Assembly: GCF_000430665.1 (NCBI RefSeq)
Contig: NZ_AUML01000046.1
Span: forward strand, 1 to 39,238
DNA length: 39,238 bases
Reading direction: 5' to 3'
Source of the DNA: Aquimarina muelleri DSM 19832
Lineage (GTDB): Bacteria > Bacteroidota > Bacteroidia > Flavobacteriales > Flavobacteriaceae
Positions 1 to 11,000 of this stretch are shown here, piece by piece. Every line of letters starts with the position of its first letter. The first letter of the stretch is position 1. The notes beneath the pieces are model-generated. The model was not told the origin of the DNA, searched no databases, and saw nothing but the letters and a program-made list of their open reading frames with translations. A program made the translations under genes and the position numbers.

Positions 1-2
1 TT

Positions 3-3000
3 TCCAGAAAGGAAATAGAAAAGAAAAAGAAACTTATTTCTTGGCGGGATGGTTCAAAATTGGTAAGAACAGCATCTAAAAGTAAGAGGGGTACCTCATC
101 GCAAGCTATTGCGGTAATAGGTATGGCGGGACAGTTTCCTGAGGCAAAGGATGTAGAGGAGTTTTGGCAAAATATAGCAGGAGGTAAAAACTGTATCAGA
201 GAAGTTAGTAAAGAGCGTTGGGATATAGATAAACATTACAGCGAAGGAGAAGTAGTCTCTGGAAAAACTTATAGTAAATGGATGGGAGCCTTGGAAGAAT
301 ATGATCTTTTTGATCCAATGTTCTTTACGATCTCTCCGGTGGAAGCAGAAAGTATGGATCCACAACAACGTTTGTTTTTACAAAGCTGTTGGCATACTAT
401 AGAGAATGCAGGATATAGCTCGAGTGCATTATCGGGTAGTAAATGTGGGGTATATGTGGGATGTGCGTCGGGAGATTATCTTCAACAATCACAAAAACAT
501 CAGTTAAGTGCACAGGGGTTCACAGGCGCTGCTAGTTCAATATTAGCAGCACGAATTTCTTATTTTTTAAATTTACAAGGCCCTTGCATTTCTATCGATA
601 CGGCTTGTTCTTCCTCATTGGTGGCTATCGCCAATGCTTGCGATGGTTTGGTATCTGGTAGTATTGATTCTGCTTTAGCAGGAGGAGTTTACGTGATGCC
701 GACACCTTCGATGCATATTATGAGTTCGCAATCGGGGATGCTCTCTCCAGATGGTAGATGTTATACCTTCGATCAACGAGCCAATGGTTTTGTGCCAGGT
801 GAAGGCGTTGGGGTAGTTATGCTAAAAAGACTCGAAGATGCAGAAAAGGATCAGGATACTATTCTTGGGGTTATTCAAGGTTGGGGTGTTAACCAGGATG
901 GTAAAACAAATGGAATTACAGCACCAAACGCAGAATCCCAAACACTTTTAGAACAACAGGTATATGACCAATTCGATATAGATCCTAATAATATTCAGTT
1001 AATAGAAGCGCATGGTACTGGTACTAAGCTAGGAGATCCTATTGAGGTAGAAGGATTACGAAAATCTTTTAAAAAATATACCGAAGAAAAAGCATATTGC
1101 GCTTTAGGATCAGTAAAGAGTAATATCGGACATTGTTTAACGGCTTCTGGGGCAGCAGGATTTATTAAAGTACTTCAGGCTATAAAACACCAACAGTTGC
1201 CTCCAACAATTAACTTTGAAAAATTGAACGAACATATAGGATTAGAGGGGAGTCCGTTTTATGTGAATACAGAATTAAAAGACTGGAAGGTAGATGAAAA
1301 TCAACCCCGTCAAGCTGCTATAAGTTCCTTTGGTTTTAGTGGCACTAATGCGCATTTGGTTTTGGGAGAGTATACTACTAAGAGAGCCATTAAAAACTCT
1401 GTTCAGGGGCTTACCCAAAACTCAGAACTTATGATTCCATTATCGGCAAAATCGGAGGAGCAATTAAGAGTAAAAGCTTCAGATTTGTTGAGATTTATTG
1501 AAAAAGAAGGGGATAACCTTGATCTGGTAGAAATGGCGTATACGCTACAAGTAGGTAGGGAAGCTATGGATGTTCGTCTAGGTCTAATGGCAGCTAGTAT
1601 TAAACAATTAGAAGAAAAGCTTCAGGCATATATTAAAGGAGAAAATTATATTGAGGATCTTTACCATGGACATGTAAAACATAGTAAAGAAGGTATTAGT
1701 ATTATTAGTGATGATGATATGAAAGATACCATTGTTGAGAAATATATAGGTCAAAAGAAATTATCAAAATTACTGGATTTATGGGTAAAAGGTCTGGAGT
1801 TGGATTGGAACAAGCTCTATGGTAATCATAAACCTAAACGTATAAGCCTGCCTTTGTATCCATTTGCTAAAGAACGATATTGGATTGAAGCAACTCCAAA
1901 TAAGCAAGATAAAGAGACGCCAGAGATAATAGATAGACTTCATCCTTTAGTTCATAAAAACACCTCTGATCTTCGCCAACAACGCTATAACAGTACTTTT
2001 AGCGGAGAAGAATTTTTCTTAAAAAACTACAAGGTTAAAGAAGATAAGGTTATACCAGCAATGATTTACTTGGAAATGGCTCGTGTTGCTGTAATGTTAG
2101 CTAGTTCATCTCATGAAGAATCTACAGTCATTGAATTAAACAATGTTTTCTGGATACAACCACTTACGGTAACAGAAAACAAAGAAATAGAAATAGTCTT
2201 ATTTGCAAGGGATTCAGATAATAGTAATGAGGAACAAATAGATTTTGAAATATACACAACGGAAACAGATCAGGAGATAACATATTTACAAGGGCAAGCC
2301 ATTTATAGACAACAACAGGAAACAGCTAAAATCAATATCGAATTACTCAAAGAGCAGATGAAAGAAGTTGTTCTGGAATCCAAAGATATTTATAAGGTTT
2401 TAACCCAAATAGGGTTTACGTATGGCTCGATTTTTCAAGGAATCAAAACTATTTATAGAGGACATAATCAATTATTAGCTGAATTAAGTACAACACTTTC
2501 TGAGGAAAAGGATCAAGAGGAACTGATACTTTACTCTACAATAATGGAGGGAGCTTTACAGGCAGCTATAATTTTAATGAATGATTTGGATTCGTTGAAT
2601 CAACCAGTATTTCCTGCTTCGTTGGATTCTATACACATAATATCTGCTTGTAGCAAGGATATGATCGTATGGGTACGTAGTAATAAAAAGCAATCAATTA
2701 ACCATTCATTGGATATTGATCTTTGTGATCAAGAAGGCAATATATGCATACAAATAAAAGGGTTGTGTTTACAAGAATTTAATATAGATACAGATATTCT
2801 TGAAAAAATCGAAAAAGACACGATTTCATTTGATGTAACTTATGATAATATAACCCCACAATCAAAAGAAGAATCTCAACAATTATTTTTTAAGGAATAC
2901 TGGAAAGACAAGCCATTTGATTCCAATAATTCGATATCAGAAAACAAGCAAATTATAATTTTTGCAGATGAAGAATTTCGAGAAAAAATAATGACTAGTG

Positions 3001-6000
3001 ATGATGCTAAGCAGTTAACTAAAGCAATTTATGTATTCCAAGGACAGAAATATAAAGAAGTATCTGATAGTATTTACCACTGTCGTTTCAATAATGCGTC
3101 TGATATTCAAAAATTACTTCATAGTGCAGCCAATAAATCCAATGAATCTATAGCATTAATGTATTCTTGGGCAAAAGATCGTAAAGAAACAGGCATTCTT
3201 GCCTTGTTTAATTTGTTCAAAGCCATTAAAGAATTTAATCAACCTATCGATGTCACTTTGATGGGCCATTATGAGCCTTTATCTGTAGATACTTGTTGGG
3301 ATCATTCTTGGATTGGATTTGAGCGATCTTTAAAACTAGTACTACCTAATGTAAAGATATCCCTACTTTATACGAATGAATCTGTTTATACTCCTCATCA
3401 ATTATTAGATGCGATACATAATCCTGAAATAATTTGGTATAAAGGTGAACGAAGGTTTATACTATCATTTGAGTCTTATGATTTGAATAGTGTAGCCCAA
3501 GAACCCATACTAAAAGAGAATGGAAGTTATTTAATCACAGGAGGCATTGGAAAATTAGGTTTTAAGTTTGCGCACTATTTAGCTAAGGAATATAAGGCAA
3601 AACTAGTATTGCTTGGTAGAAGCCCAAACACTGCTGATATTGAGGAAAAGATTAAACAATTGAAACATGCAGGAGCGCAAGAAGTATATTATGAGTCTGT
3701 AGATATTAGTGATAAAAAATCAATAACATCTTGGGCAAAAAATCTTCCTTTTGAATTGTCGGGGATAATTCATGCAGCAGGAGTGGAAGCTACTCAGGTT
3801 TTTCATGAAAAAACGACAAAAAGTATCAAAGAGGTTCTTCAGTCTAAATCTACAGGTACTATTTTATTAGATGAAATATTAGAGGAGCATCCTTTGGATT
3901 TTGTTTGTTATTTTTCATCATCGGCAGCTATTTTGGGAGATTTTGGATCTTGTGATTATGCCATCGCTAATCGTTTTCTAATGGGGTATACCCATTACCG
4001 TGAGCAGAAAAGTAGTAATAAAGGAAAATCCATAGTTATTAACTGGCCGTTTTGGAAAGATGGAGGCATGGGTAGAGGGAATTCTGAGCAGGCTGAGTTT
4101 TATTTAAAAAGTAGTGGTCAAGAAGTTCTTGAAACATCAGAAGGAATAGAGATATGGCACGATATTATTAAGTCAGATCAGAAACAAACATTGGTAATCA
4201 AAGGAAAACCAACTCGCACTGAACAATTTTTACGTAGGATTTATGAAGTGGAAAAGCCAGATCAATTGGAATCAAATACTCAAAAACTACCTTCTCATAT
4301 AGGTAAAGGTTGGAAGATACAATATCAAGATTTTTCTTTAAAAGATTGTGTGTATTCAGATCTTATCAAGCTAGTATCTAAAAGTTTAAAAATACCATCT
4401 GAAAAACTAGATGGAATAACAAATCTGGTAGATTATGGATTTGATTCGATTAGTTTAACTGCGTTTTCTAAAGAATTAGCAGAACATTTTTTAATTAATA
4501 TAACTCCTTCTTTATTATATAGTTACCCAACAATTGAAAAATTAAGCGATTATTTTACTCAGGATTATCTTAAGCATATAGAGGAATTTTATAGTAAGCT
4601 TCAAAGTGATGTGAAGGATAAAGAAACAACAACAGTTACCAAACCGGTTATTAATCAAATATCATTGCGTAAACGTTTCTTACAAACCAGACCCAATAGT
4701 AAGTTATATACTACAGGCGTGGTGCAGGAACCTATTGCAGTAATAGGTATGTCAGGACGTTTTCCAAAAGCGGATACGGTAGATCAATTATGGTCATTAC
4801 TAGAAAAAGGAGAGAGCGGTATTAGTGAAGTCCCTTTATCCCGTTGGGATTGGCGGGATTATTTTAAAGCAGCTGGCGATCCTAATAATAAAATTAACAC
4901 GAATAAAGGTGGTTTTATTAATAATGTAGATGAGTTTGATCCTTTGTTTTTTGAAATTACTCCCAAAGAAGCAGAAGCTACAGACCCTGGTCAAAGAATG
5001 CTTCTTATGGAAGCCTATAAGGCAATAGAAGACGCTCAAATCGCTCCATCATCGTTACGAGGAACATCGGTTGGTGTTTTTGTTGGGATGGAAGAAAGCC
5101 AGTATGACAAGCTTATTTCAGACGAACAAGGAGTAGGAAATAGTGGTAATGCTATGATATCCTCTAGGCTTTCCTATTATCTGGATTTACATGGTCCTAC
5201 CATTGCAACTAATACAGCTTGTTCTTCAGGATTAGTGGCATTACATCAGGCAATCATGAGTTTACGAAACGGAGAATGTGAATCAGCATTAGTTGCGGGT
5301 ATTTCTTCTTTAATCTTATCTCCAGAATTTTATGTAAAGATGAGCCAGGCAGGTATGCTTTCACAAGATGGACAATGTTATAGTTTTGCGAAACAAGCTA
5401 ATGGTATTGGAGCAAGTGAGGCAGTTGTAGTACTCATGCTTAAACCACTTTCAGCAGCTATTAAAGCAGGTAACCCTATTTATGGAACTATTAAAGCCAG
5501 TGGGATTAATTTTGATGGAAAGACAAATGGAGTTACTGCACCAAGTGGTAAAAGTCAGGAAGAATTAATTAAAAAAGTATATACAAATTACAATATTAAT
5601 CCTCAGGATATTTCACATGTTGTTGCTCATGGCACAGGAACAAAATTAGGAGATCCTATCGAAATTAATGCATTGAATGATGCTTTCAAAAAACTTAACA
5701 AGGAGCAATCGCGTTCAGAGCAAATAAATAGTTGTGCTATAACTAGTTGTAAGAGTAACTTGGGGCATACCATGGCAGCTTCTGGATTAGTGAGCGTCGT
5801 TAGTTTGTTAAAAGGATTGCAGTATAATAAAATACCTGCTACTATTAATTGTGAGGATGAAAATGATTACATAAACTGGGATAACAGCCCGTTTTATATC
5901 AATAAAACCACAAAAAAATGGGAAAAAGAATCCAATACACCTCGTATGGGGAGCATAAGCTCTTTTGGTCGAAGTGGTACCAATGCTCACGTTGTTATAG

Positions 6001-6677
6001 AAGAATACATATCACCAGTAGAGGTACAAACTTCTCCTGTTACCAATCTTTCAGATGGTTCACAAGTAATCATTGTTTTGTCTTCTAAAACAACAGAACA
6101 ATTACAACAAAAGACAAGCGACCTGTTAGATTTTATAGATACTAAAAATCAAATTGTAGATCTGTTTTCTTTAGCGTATTCATTACAAATAACCAGAGAA
6201 ACAATGGAAGTTCGTTTAGGTTTTATAGTAAGTTCTGTTGAAGAATTGGCAAGTAAACTAAAAGCTTATTTGCAGGCAGACAGAAACCTTGAAGGAGTTT
6301 ATACAGGTGAAGTGAAACACTACGATACGTCCATATCTATTTTTAATGCAGATACCGATTTACAAGAAACTATGGATAAGTGGATAGAAAATAAAAAGTT
6401 TTCAAAATTATTGGAGCTATGGGTAAAAGGTTTAAAATTAGACTGGAACAAACTTTATGGAGAAGCCAAGCCTAAGTTGATTAGTTTACCAAAATATCCA
6501 TTTGCCAAAGATCGATATTGGATACAAAAACCAATTTCAAAACAAGTGGAGGATAGGGACTTTGTTAAGGCAGATAAAAATCACGAAATTTTGGAAGATC
6601 TTATTAATGAGATTGAAAATGAATCGATTGAAACAGATCAGGCTATCCATTTATTAAAAAAATATAGCATAAACTAA
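3..6677 (+). CDS. Trans-AT modular polyketide synthase, 5'-truncated by window edge (KS-DH*-KR-ACP-KS)
   Basis: Multimodular trans-AT PKS subunit extending a polyketide with malonyl units supplied in trans. The reading frame has no stop back to the first base; the first possible start inside the window is a TTG at 60 with no ribosome binding site, and the codons before it read like an inter-domain linker. The gene therefore begins to the left. Domains, numbered from that TTG: KS1 (about 17-440; Cys183, His318, His358), flanking region, degenerate DH1 (627-915), KR1 (about 945-1400; Tyr1300), ACP1 (Ser1463), KS2 (1557-1985; Cys1721, His1857, His1903), flanking region, and a helical C-terminus ending IHLLKKYSIN. 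There is no in-line AT. The protein stops after a KS, so module 2 is split and continues in the PKS at 8012. The helical tail resembles four-helix-bundle docking domains. Product identity is certain; the true N-terminus is unknown. Confidence 0.95.
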   Translation, partial: SRKEIEKKKKLISWRDGSKLVRTASKSKRGTSSQAIAVIGMAGQFPEAKDVEEFWQNIAGGKNCIREVSKERWDIDKHYSEGEVVSGKTYSKWMGALEEYDLFDPMFFTISPVEAESMDPQQRLFLQSCWHTIENAGYSSSALSGSKCGVYVGCASGDYLQQSQKHQLSAQGFTGAASSILAARISYFLNLQGPCISIDTACSSSLVAIANACDGLVSGSIDSALAGGVYVMPTPSMHIMSSQSGMLSPDGRCYTFDQRANGFVPGEGVGVVMLKRLEDAEKDQDTILGVIQGWGVNQDGKTNGITAPNAESQTLLEQQVYDQFDIDPNNIQLIEAHGTGTKLGDPIEVEGLRKSFKKYTEEKAYCALGSVKSNIGHCLTASGAAGFIKVLQAIKHQQLPPTINFEKLNEHIGLEGSPFYVNTELKDWKVDENQPRQAAISSFGFSGTNAHLVLGEYTTKRAIKNSVQGLTQNSELMIPLSAKSEEQLRVKASDLLRFIEKEGDNLDLVEMAYTLQVGREAMDVRLGLMAASIKQLEEKLQAYIKGENYIEDLYHGHVKHSKEGISIISDDDMKDTIVEKYIGQKKLSKLLDLWVKGLELDWNKLYGNHKPKRISLPLYPFAKERYWIEATPNKQDKETPEIIDRLHPLVHKNTSDLRQQRYNSTFSGEEFFLKNYKVKEDKVIPAMIYLEMARVAVMLASSSHEESTVIELNNVFWIQPLTVTENKEIEIVLFARDSDNSNEEQIDFEIYTTETDQEITYLQGQAIYRQQQETAKINIELLKEQMKEVVLESKDIYKVLTQIGFTYGSIFQGIKTIYRGHNQLLAELSTTLSEEKDQEELILYSTIMEGALQAAIILMNDLDSLNQPVFPASLDSIHIISACSKDMIVWVRSNKKQSINHSLDIDLCDQEGNICIQIKGLCLQEFNIDTDILEKIEKDTISFDVTYDNITPQSKEESQQLFFKEYWKDKPFDSNNSISENKQIIIFADEEFREKIMTSDDAKQLTKAIYVFQGQKYKEVSDSIYHCRFNNASDIQKLLHSAANKSNESIALMYSWAKDRKETGILALFNLFKAIKEFNQPIDVTLMGHYEPLSVDTCWDHSWIGFERSLKLVLPNVKISLLYTNESVYTPHQLLDAIHNPEIIWYKGERRFILSFESYDLNSVAQEPILKENGSYLITGGIGKLGFKFAHYLAKEYKAKLVLLGRSPNTADIEEKIKQLKHAGAQEVYYESVDISDKKSITSWAKNLPFELSGIIHAAGVEATQVFHEKTTKSIKEVLQSKSTGTILLDEILEEHPLDFVCYFSSSAAILGDFGSCDYAIANRFLMGYTHYREQKSSNKGKSIVINWPFWKDGGMGRGNSEQAEFYLKSSGQEVLETSEGIEIWHDIIKSDQKQTLVIKGKPTRTEQFLRRIYEVEKPDQLESNTQKLPSHIGKGWKIQYQDFSLKDCVYSDLIKLVSKSLKIPSEKLDGITNLVDYGFDSISLTAFSKELAEHFLINITPSLLYSYPTIEKLSDYFTQDYLKHIEEFYSKLQSDVKDKETTTVTKPVINQISLRKRFLQTRPNSKLYTTGVVQEPIAVIGMSGRFPKADTVDQLWSLLEKGESGISEVPLSRWDWRDYFKAAGDPNNKINTNKGGFINNVDEFDPLFFEITPKEAEATDPGQRMLLMEAYKAIEDAQIAPSSLRGTSVGVFVGMEESQYDKLISDEQGVGNSGNAMISSRLSYYLDLHGPTIATNTACSSGLVALHQAIMSLRNGECESALVAGISSLILSPEFYVKMSQAGMLSQDGQCYSFAKQANGIGASEAVVVLMLKPLSAAIKAGNPIYGTIKASGINFDGKTNGVTAPSGKSQEELIKKVYTNYNINPQDISHVVAHGTGTKLGDPIEINALNDAFKKLNKEQSRSEQINSCAITSCKSNLGHTMAASGLVSVVSLLKGLQYNKIPATINCEDENDYINWDNSPFYINKTTKKWEKESNTPRMGSISSFGRSGTNAHVVIEEYISPVEVQTSPVTNLSDGSQVIIVLSSKTTEQLQQKTSDLLDFIDTKNQIVDLFSLAYSLQITRETMEVRLGFIVSSVEELASKLKAYLQADRNLEGVYTGEVKHYDTSISIFNADTDLQETMDKWIENKKFSKLLELWVKGLKLDWNKLYGEAKPKLISLPKYPFAKDRYWIQKPISKQVEDRDFVKADKNHEILEDLINEIENESIETDQAIHLLKKYSIN
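108..4570 (+). other. PKS module 1: KS1-DH1(inactive)-KR1-ACP1
   Basis: KS1 has DTACSSS, EAHGTGT and KSNIGH intact, so it should elongate. In DH1 the catalytic His position is Tyr657 (KNYKVKEDKVIP where sister domains read KDHEIKEQKVLP) and the catalytic Asp is Glu830 (IMEGALQ versus MLDSALQ). KR1 keeps GGIGKLG, SSS and CDYAIAN, so it should reduce. It lacks the Asp found after HSAG in the other three KRs (it reads HAAGVEATQ), predicting the opposite, A-type hydroxyl configuration. ACP1 has GFDSI. Predicted outcome: a beta-hydroxyl that is not dehydrated in this module. Confidence 0.85.
4728..6540 (+). other. PKS split module 2, first half: KS2 and flanking region
   Basis: KS2 has TNTACSSG, AHGTGT and KSNLGH, so the Cys-His-His triad is intact. 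The flanking region ends with the usual LDWNKLYG and LPKYPFAKDRYW signatures. No processing domain follows in this protein. DH2-KR2-ACP2 at the start of the next PKS complete the module, separated from it at gene level by the acyltransferase gene at 6706. Confidence 0.85.
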
Positions 6678-6705
6678 ATAAATACTTACTTAAGATAAAT
6701 TAATT

Positions 6706-7944
6706 ATGCAAGGTATAAACGAAACTATAATTCCCTTATTAAAAGAAGAATCATCTACTATAATAAAAGGAGAAAACGGGATAACAACTATAACCTTTTA
6801 TGAAGGGGACCAGTCGAGTGCATTTACTTCTTTACAAGCCAGATTAAAGGAGATTATTCATGTCAATCCATGGTTGGCGGGACGACTGGTTAAAAATAAG
6901 AAACATAAAAGTTTACAATTAGCGTATCCTTCTGGAACCTTGTCAGAGGATAAGATGAAACCTATTTTTCATGATAACCCATCCTCGATTAAAATAGGAT
7001 CTAAAATGGGATATGAGGAATTGTTTAAAGAAGCACAATCTGCAATAGTAAAAAAAGGGATAAAGTTAATAAACAAGCAAGATCCAATTACTCGTCTTAC
7101 TATTGTTCCAGATATACATTCCCCAGAAAAAGGATTTGCGCTTATTTTTTCCATTTCTCACGTTGTGGCTGATGGATATACCTATTATAAGATATTCAAT
7201 CAATTATTTACAGATAAACCTGTTGAATATTTGGAAGTAAAACGAAAGCAAGATGCAGCAGATAAGATAATTGATGTTGTAGGGCAGAAATCGTTTAAGT
7301 TTTTCCACTCTGCACCTTTTATTTTAAACTTACTAAATGGAGCAATTTTTGGTAAAAAGACTAAGCCTCATGGGTTTTATGTGGATCCAGAAAAGATCAG
7401 TAAGGTTAAAAGTCAAGTTAAGGAAAGCCCTGCATCTGGGGTAGATTTTATTTCAACGAATGATATTCTAAGCTCAAGTTTTGCAAAGGCTACCGATTCT
7501 CGTATTTGTATTATGGCAGTTAACCTAAGAAGTTGGGTAAAAGATATTGGCAGTAATGATGCCGGAAACTATGCAGGTGGGCTTTTATTTGATAATGAGG
7601 TAAGTTCTCAACCAACTAAAATCCGTAAATCTTTTCAGGCAGGATTACCAGTTCCTTCTACTGCTAAACCCCTTCCTAAATTTCGTGAAGCTATGAAAAG
7701 TAAGTTCAGTTTGATTAGTAGTTGGAGTGATTTTCAGGAAAGCCATGATTTAGAAAAATGCCAGCAATTACTTCATCTTCCTTTGTATGATTCAAAAAAA
7801 GCATTTCCATTAGACTCGGCAGTAGTATTTAAAGCCAGACCTAATGAATTAGCAGTAATGTATTTTACAAAAACAGTAGGACAAGAAAAATTTCTGTCAG
7901 ATTGTGAAATTGGTGATACAATTTCATCAAAAATTTTTCAATAA
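6706..7944 (+). CDS. HxxxD-motif acyltransferase (BAHD / condensation-superfamily-like)
   Basis: 412-aa protein of the CoA-dependent acyltransferase superfamily, which includes BAHD acyltransferases, chloramphenicol acetyltransferase and NRPS condensation domains. The general-base motif is SHVVADG (His152 to Asp156). The N-terminal region with NPWLAGRLV also fits this fold (family knowledge). I do not see the DFGWG motif of plant BAHD enzymes, so the exact subfamily is open. It starts 28 bases after the upstream PKS stop and ends 67 bases before the next PKS, so it is co-transcribed and sits between the two halves of a split module. Likely role (inference): ester or amide formation on the polyketide, either as tailoring or as release of the ACP-bound chain onto an alcohol, amine or thiol. 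No signal peptide or membrane segment. Family confidence is high, substrate unknown. Confidence 0.8.
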   Translation: MQGINETIIPLLKEESSTIIKGENGITTITFYEGDQSSAFTSLQARLKEIIHVNPWLAGRLVKNKKHKSLQLAYPSGTLSEDKMKPIFHDNPSSIKIGSKMGYEELFKEAQSAIVKKGIKLINKQDPITRLTIVPDIHSPEKGFALIFSISHVVADGYTYYKIFNQLFTDKPVEYLEVKRKQDAADKIIDVVGQKSFKFFHSAPFILNLLNGAIFGKKTKPHGFYVDPEKISKVKSQVKESPASGVDFISTNDILSSSFAKATDSRICIMAVNLRSWVKDIGSNDAGNYAGGLLFDNEVSSQPTKIRKSFQAGLPVPSTAKPLPKFREAMKSKFSLISSWSDFQESHDLEKCQQLLHLPLYDSKKAFPLDSAVVFKARPNELAVMYFTKTVGQEKFLSDCEIGDTISSKIFQ

Positions 7945-8011
7945 AAACAGATCTAACGGCTTTACTTCCATTTTATCTTAAAACCAATAATCTCAATAGC
8001 ACAGTACTATA

Positions 8012-11000
8012 ATGATAGATTTCATAGAATATGTAGTTTTAGAATTAAAGAGTAAGAGACTATCAAAAGCGAATGCTCTAAACCTTATAAAGCAATTTAG
8101 TAATCGCTCAAAAGCTCATTCCAATTCAGCAGTTATACATCCTTTGTTACACATAAACACGTCGGATTTGAGTCAGCAAAGTTTTACTTCTACATTTAAT
8201 GGTAATGAATTCTTTCTTAAGGATCATGAAATTAAAGAACAGAAGGTTCTGCCAGGGGTTGCTTATTTAGAAATGGCGCAGGCTGCTGTTAGAAAAGCGA
8301 TGCCTTCTCAGAAAGAATCTGTCATAGAATTACGCAATGTTATATGGGCAAAACCCATTATAGTTAATGAGGAGAAAGAAATAACCATTGCCTTGTTTGC
8401 AGATGAAACTGAAATAGATCAGGGGCAGATACATTATGAAGTATACAGCATAGGTACAGAAGATAACATTCAAGAAATAATCCATTGTCAGGGGCAGGCT
8501 GTCTTTAATAATATATCAACATCCATAAAACTAGATATAGATAAGTTGAAGGAAGAAATGCAGCAAGGAAAGCTGGAATCACAAGATATCTATAAAGTTT
8601 ACTCTAAGTTGGGTTTGAACTATGGACCAACGCACCAAGGTGTAAAAACAATATTTCAAGGTAATGAACAATTACTAGCACAATTAAATTTACCAGCAAT
8701 AACAGAGGCAGAGGAATATGTTTTACATCCAGGCATGTTGGATAGCGCTTTGCAATCTGCCATTGGTTTGTTTGGTGGGCTGGATCAAATACCAGAGCAC
8801 CCTTCACTTCCATTTGCTTTAGAATCATTAAAAGTTTTTTCAGGTTGTACTAAAGAAATGTATGCTTGGGTAAGGTATGCTGAGGGAAGTAAATCTACAG
8901 ACAAGGTTATCAAACTAGATATAGATTTGTGTGACGAACAGGGCATGGTTGCTGTGCAAATGAGAGGGTTTTCCTCACGTTTACTTCATACAGATAAGGA
9001 AACTATTAAAAAACCTAGTAAAGAAACAGGAGCTGTATTTGCAACTCCTGAATGGCAAGATACTACAGATAAAGAACAATTTAGCACCAATACAGCAGAT
9101 CATTTGCAGCAACGATATGTGTTTTTATGTGAGATGCCCAAGATAAAAGGGAAACAATTGGAAGCTTTACTTGCACAAAGTCATGTGGTTCATTTACAGG
9201 CAAAACAATACAAAAATATTGCAGAACGATTTAATGAATATGCAGTAACTTGTTTTGAGCAGATCCAAGCAATACTTTCTGATAAACCCCAAGGAAAAAT
9301 AGGTATTCAGATCGTTATGACTAATGATTATGAACAAACCATTTTTACAGGACTTTCTGCATTATTAAAGACAGCAACTCTTGAAAACTCTAAGTTGGCT
9401 GGGCAGGTTATCATTACAAGTCAGAAAATAACAGTAGAAGAACTCGCAGTGCAACTGCAAGAAAACCAAACTAGAACACAAGATGTAATCATAAAATACG
9501 AGCAAGGCACTAGACAGACATTAGGTCTAAAAGAAATAAAGGTAGAAGGTAACGAACCTAAAATTGCTTTTAAGGATAATGGGGTTTATCTCATTACGGC
9601 AGGATTAGGAAAACTAGGGAAACTGTTTGCTACAGAAATTTTACAACAAACTCAGAATGCTACAATTATTTTAACGGGACGATCAGAGTTGACTAAGGAA
9701 AAGCAAGCTTTAATTAACGAAATGGAAGTTAATACGGGCCAGCTTATGTATCAGCAATTGGATATTACCAATCTGGATAAGGTAAAACAAACGATTACTT
9801 CAATTAAAAAGAAATATAAACATCTTCATGGAATTATTCATAGTGCAGGAATGATTTCAGACAGTTTTATATTGAAAAAAACTTCTAAAGAGTTTACAGA
9901 AGTTCTTGCCCCTAAAGTTACGGGAACTTATAACTTAGATGAAGCCACTAAAGATATTGATCTTGATTTTATGGCATTATTTTCATCTGTTTCATCTGTA
10001 ACAGGAAATAGTGGCCAGGCAGATTATGCTACAGCTAATAGTTTTATGGATCAGTTTTCGGCTTACCGAAATCAATTGGTTAAAGCAAAACAAAGAACAG
10101 GGAAAACGATTGCAGTTAATTGGCCTTTATGGCAAGAAGGAGGGATGAAAGTCGATCCGTTAAAACAAGAAATAATAAGCCAGAGCACGGGTATGTATCC
10201 CATGCAGACAAAGACAGGGATACATGCATTTTATAGTAGTTTAGAGGGGACTCAAAATCAGTTGTTTGTGATGGAAGGTGATTTAGAACAATTGCATCAT
10301 ACACTATTTGCTACAGATACAGCAGAGGTATCTCTTCCTGAAGTTACTACTGAAGAGGAAAAAAAACCTGTTGTTGAAATGGATTCGGGAAGTCTTGAAG
10401 ATAAAACTCAGGACTACATTAAAAAACAACTTTCAGAATTGTTTAAACTTCCATCCCATAAGATAGATCCGTATGCTCCTTTAGAAAAATATGGTATCGA
10501 TTCTATTCTGGCAATGAATCTAATCAACCAATTAGAAAAAACATTTGGTTCTTTGCCAAAAACACTCTTTTTTGAATATCAAACGATTCATGAGCTTACG
10601 GGATATTTTATAAAATCACATGTAGCTAAATTGACTTCGCTTTTTACTGTTGTTTCTATAAAAAATGGTAAAGAAAAAATGGAGGAGATGTCCATAGCTC
10701 CACCTATTAAAACTCAAACCAAGCAAGTTCATTCAAGAACTATTAAGCGCCAACGACACATTGATATTTCTGCGGAAAGAAAAAATAAAATGGATGCAGA
10801 TCCTATTGCAATCATCGGTTTGAGTGGTCGTTATCCAGAGTCTGCTAATATTGAAGCATATTGGAATAATCTTCGGGATGGTAAAGATTGTATTACCGAG
10901 GTGCCAAAAAACCGATGGGACTGGCGAGAATATTATAATGAAGACCGTAGTAAAAGTGGATATCATTATAGCAAATGGGGTGGTTTTATTGAAGGAGTAG

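Noticed and set aside
10116..10304. Short minus-strand open frames inside the PKS genes (this and about a dozen similar)
   Set aside because: All overlap clearly coding PKS sequence with conserved domains, have no motifs and no plausible start context.
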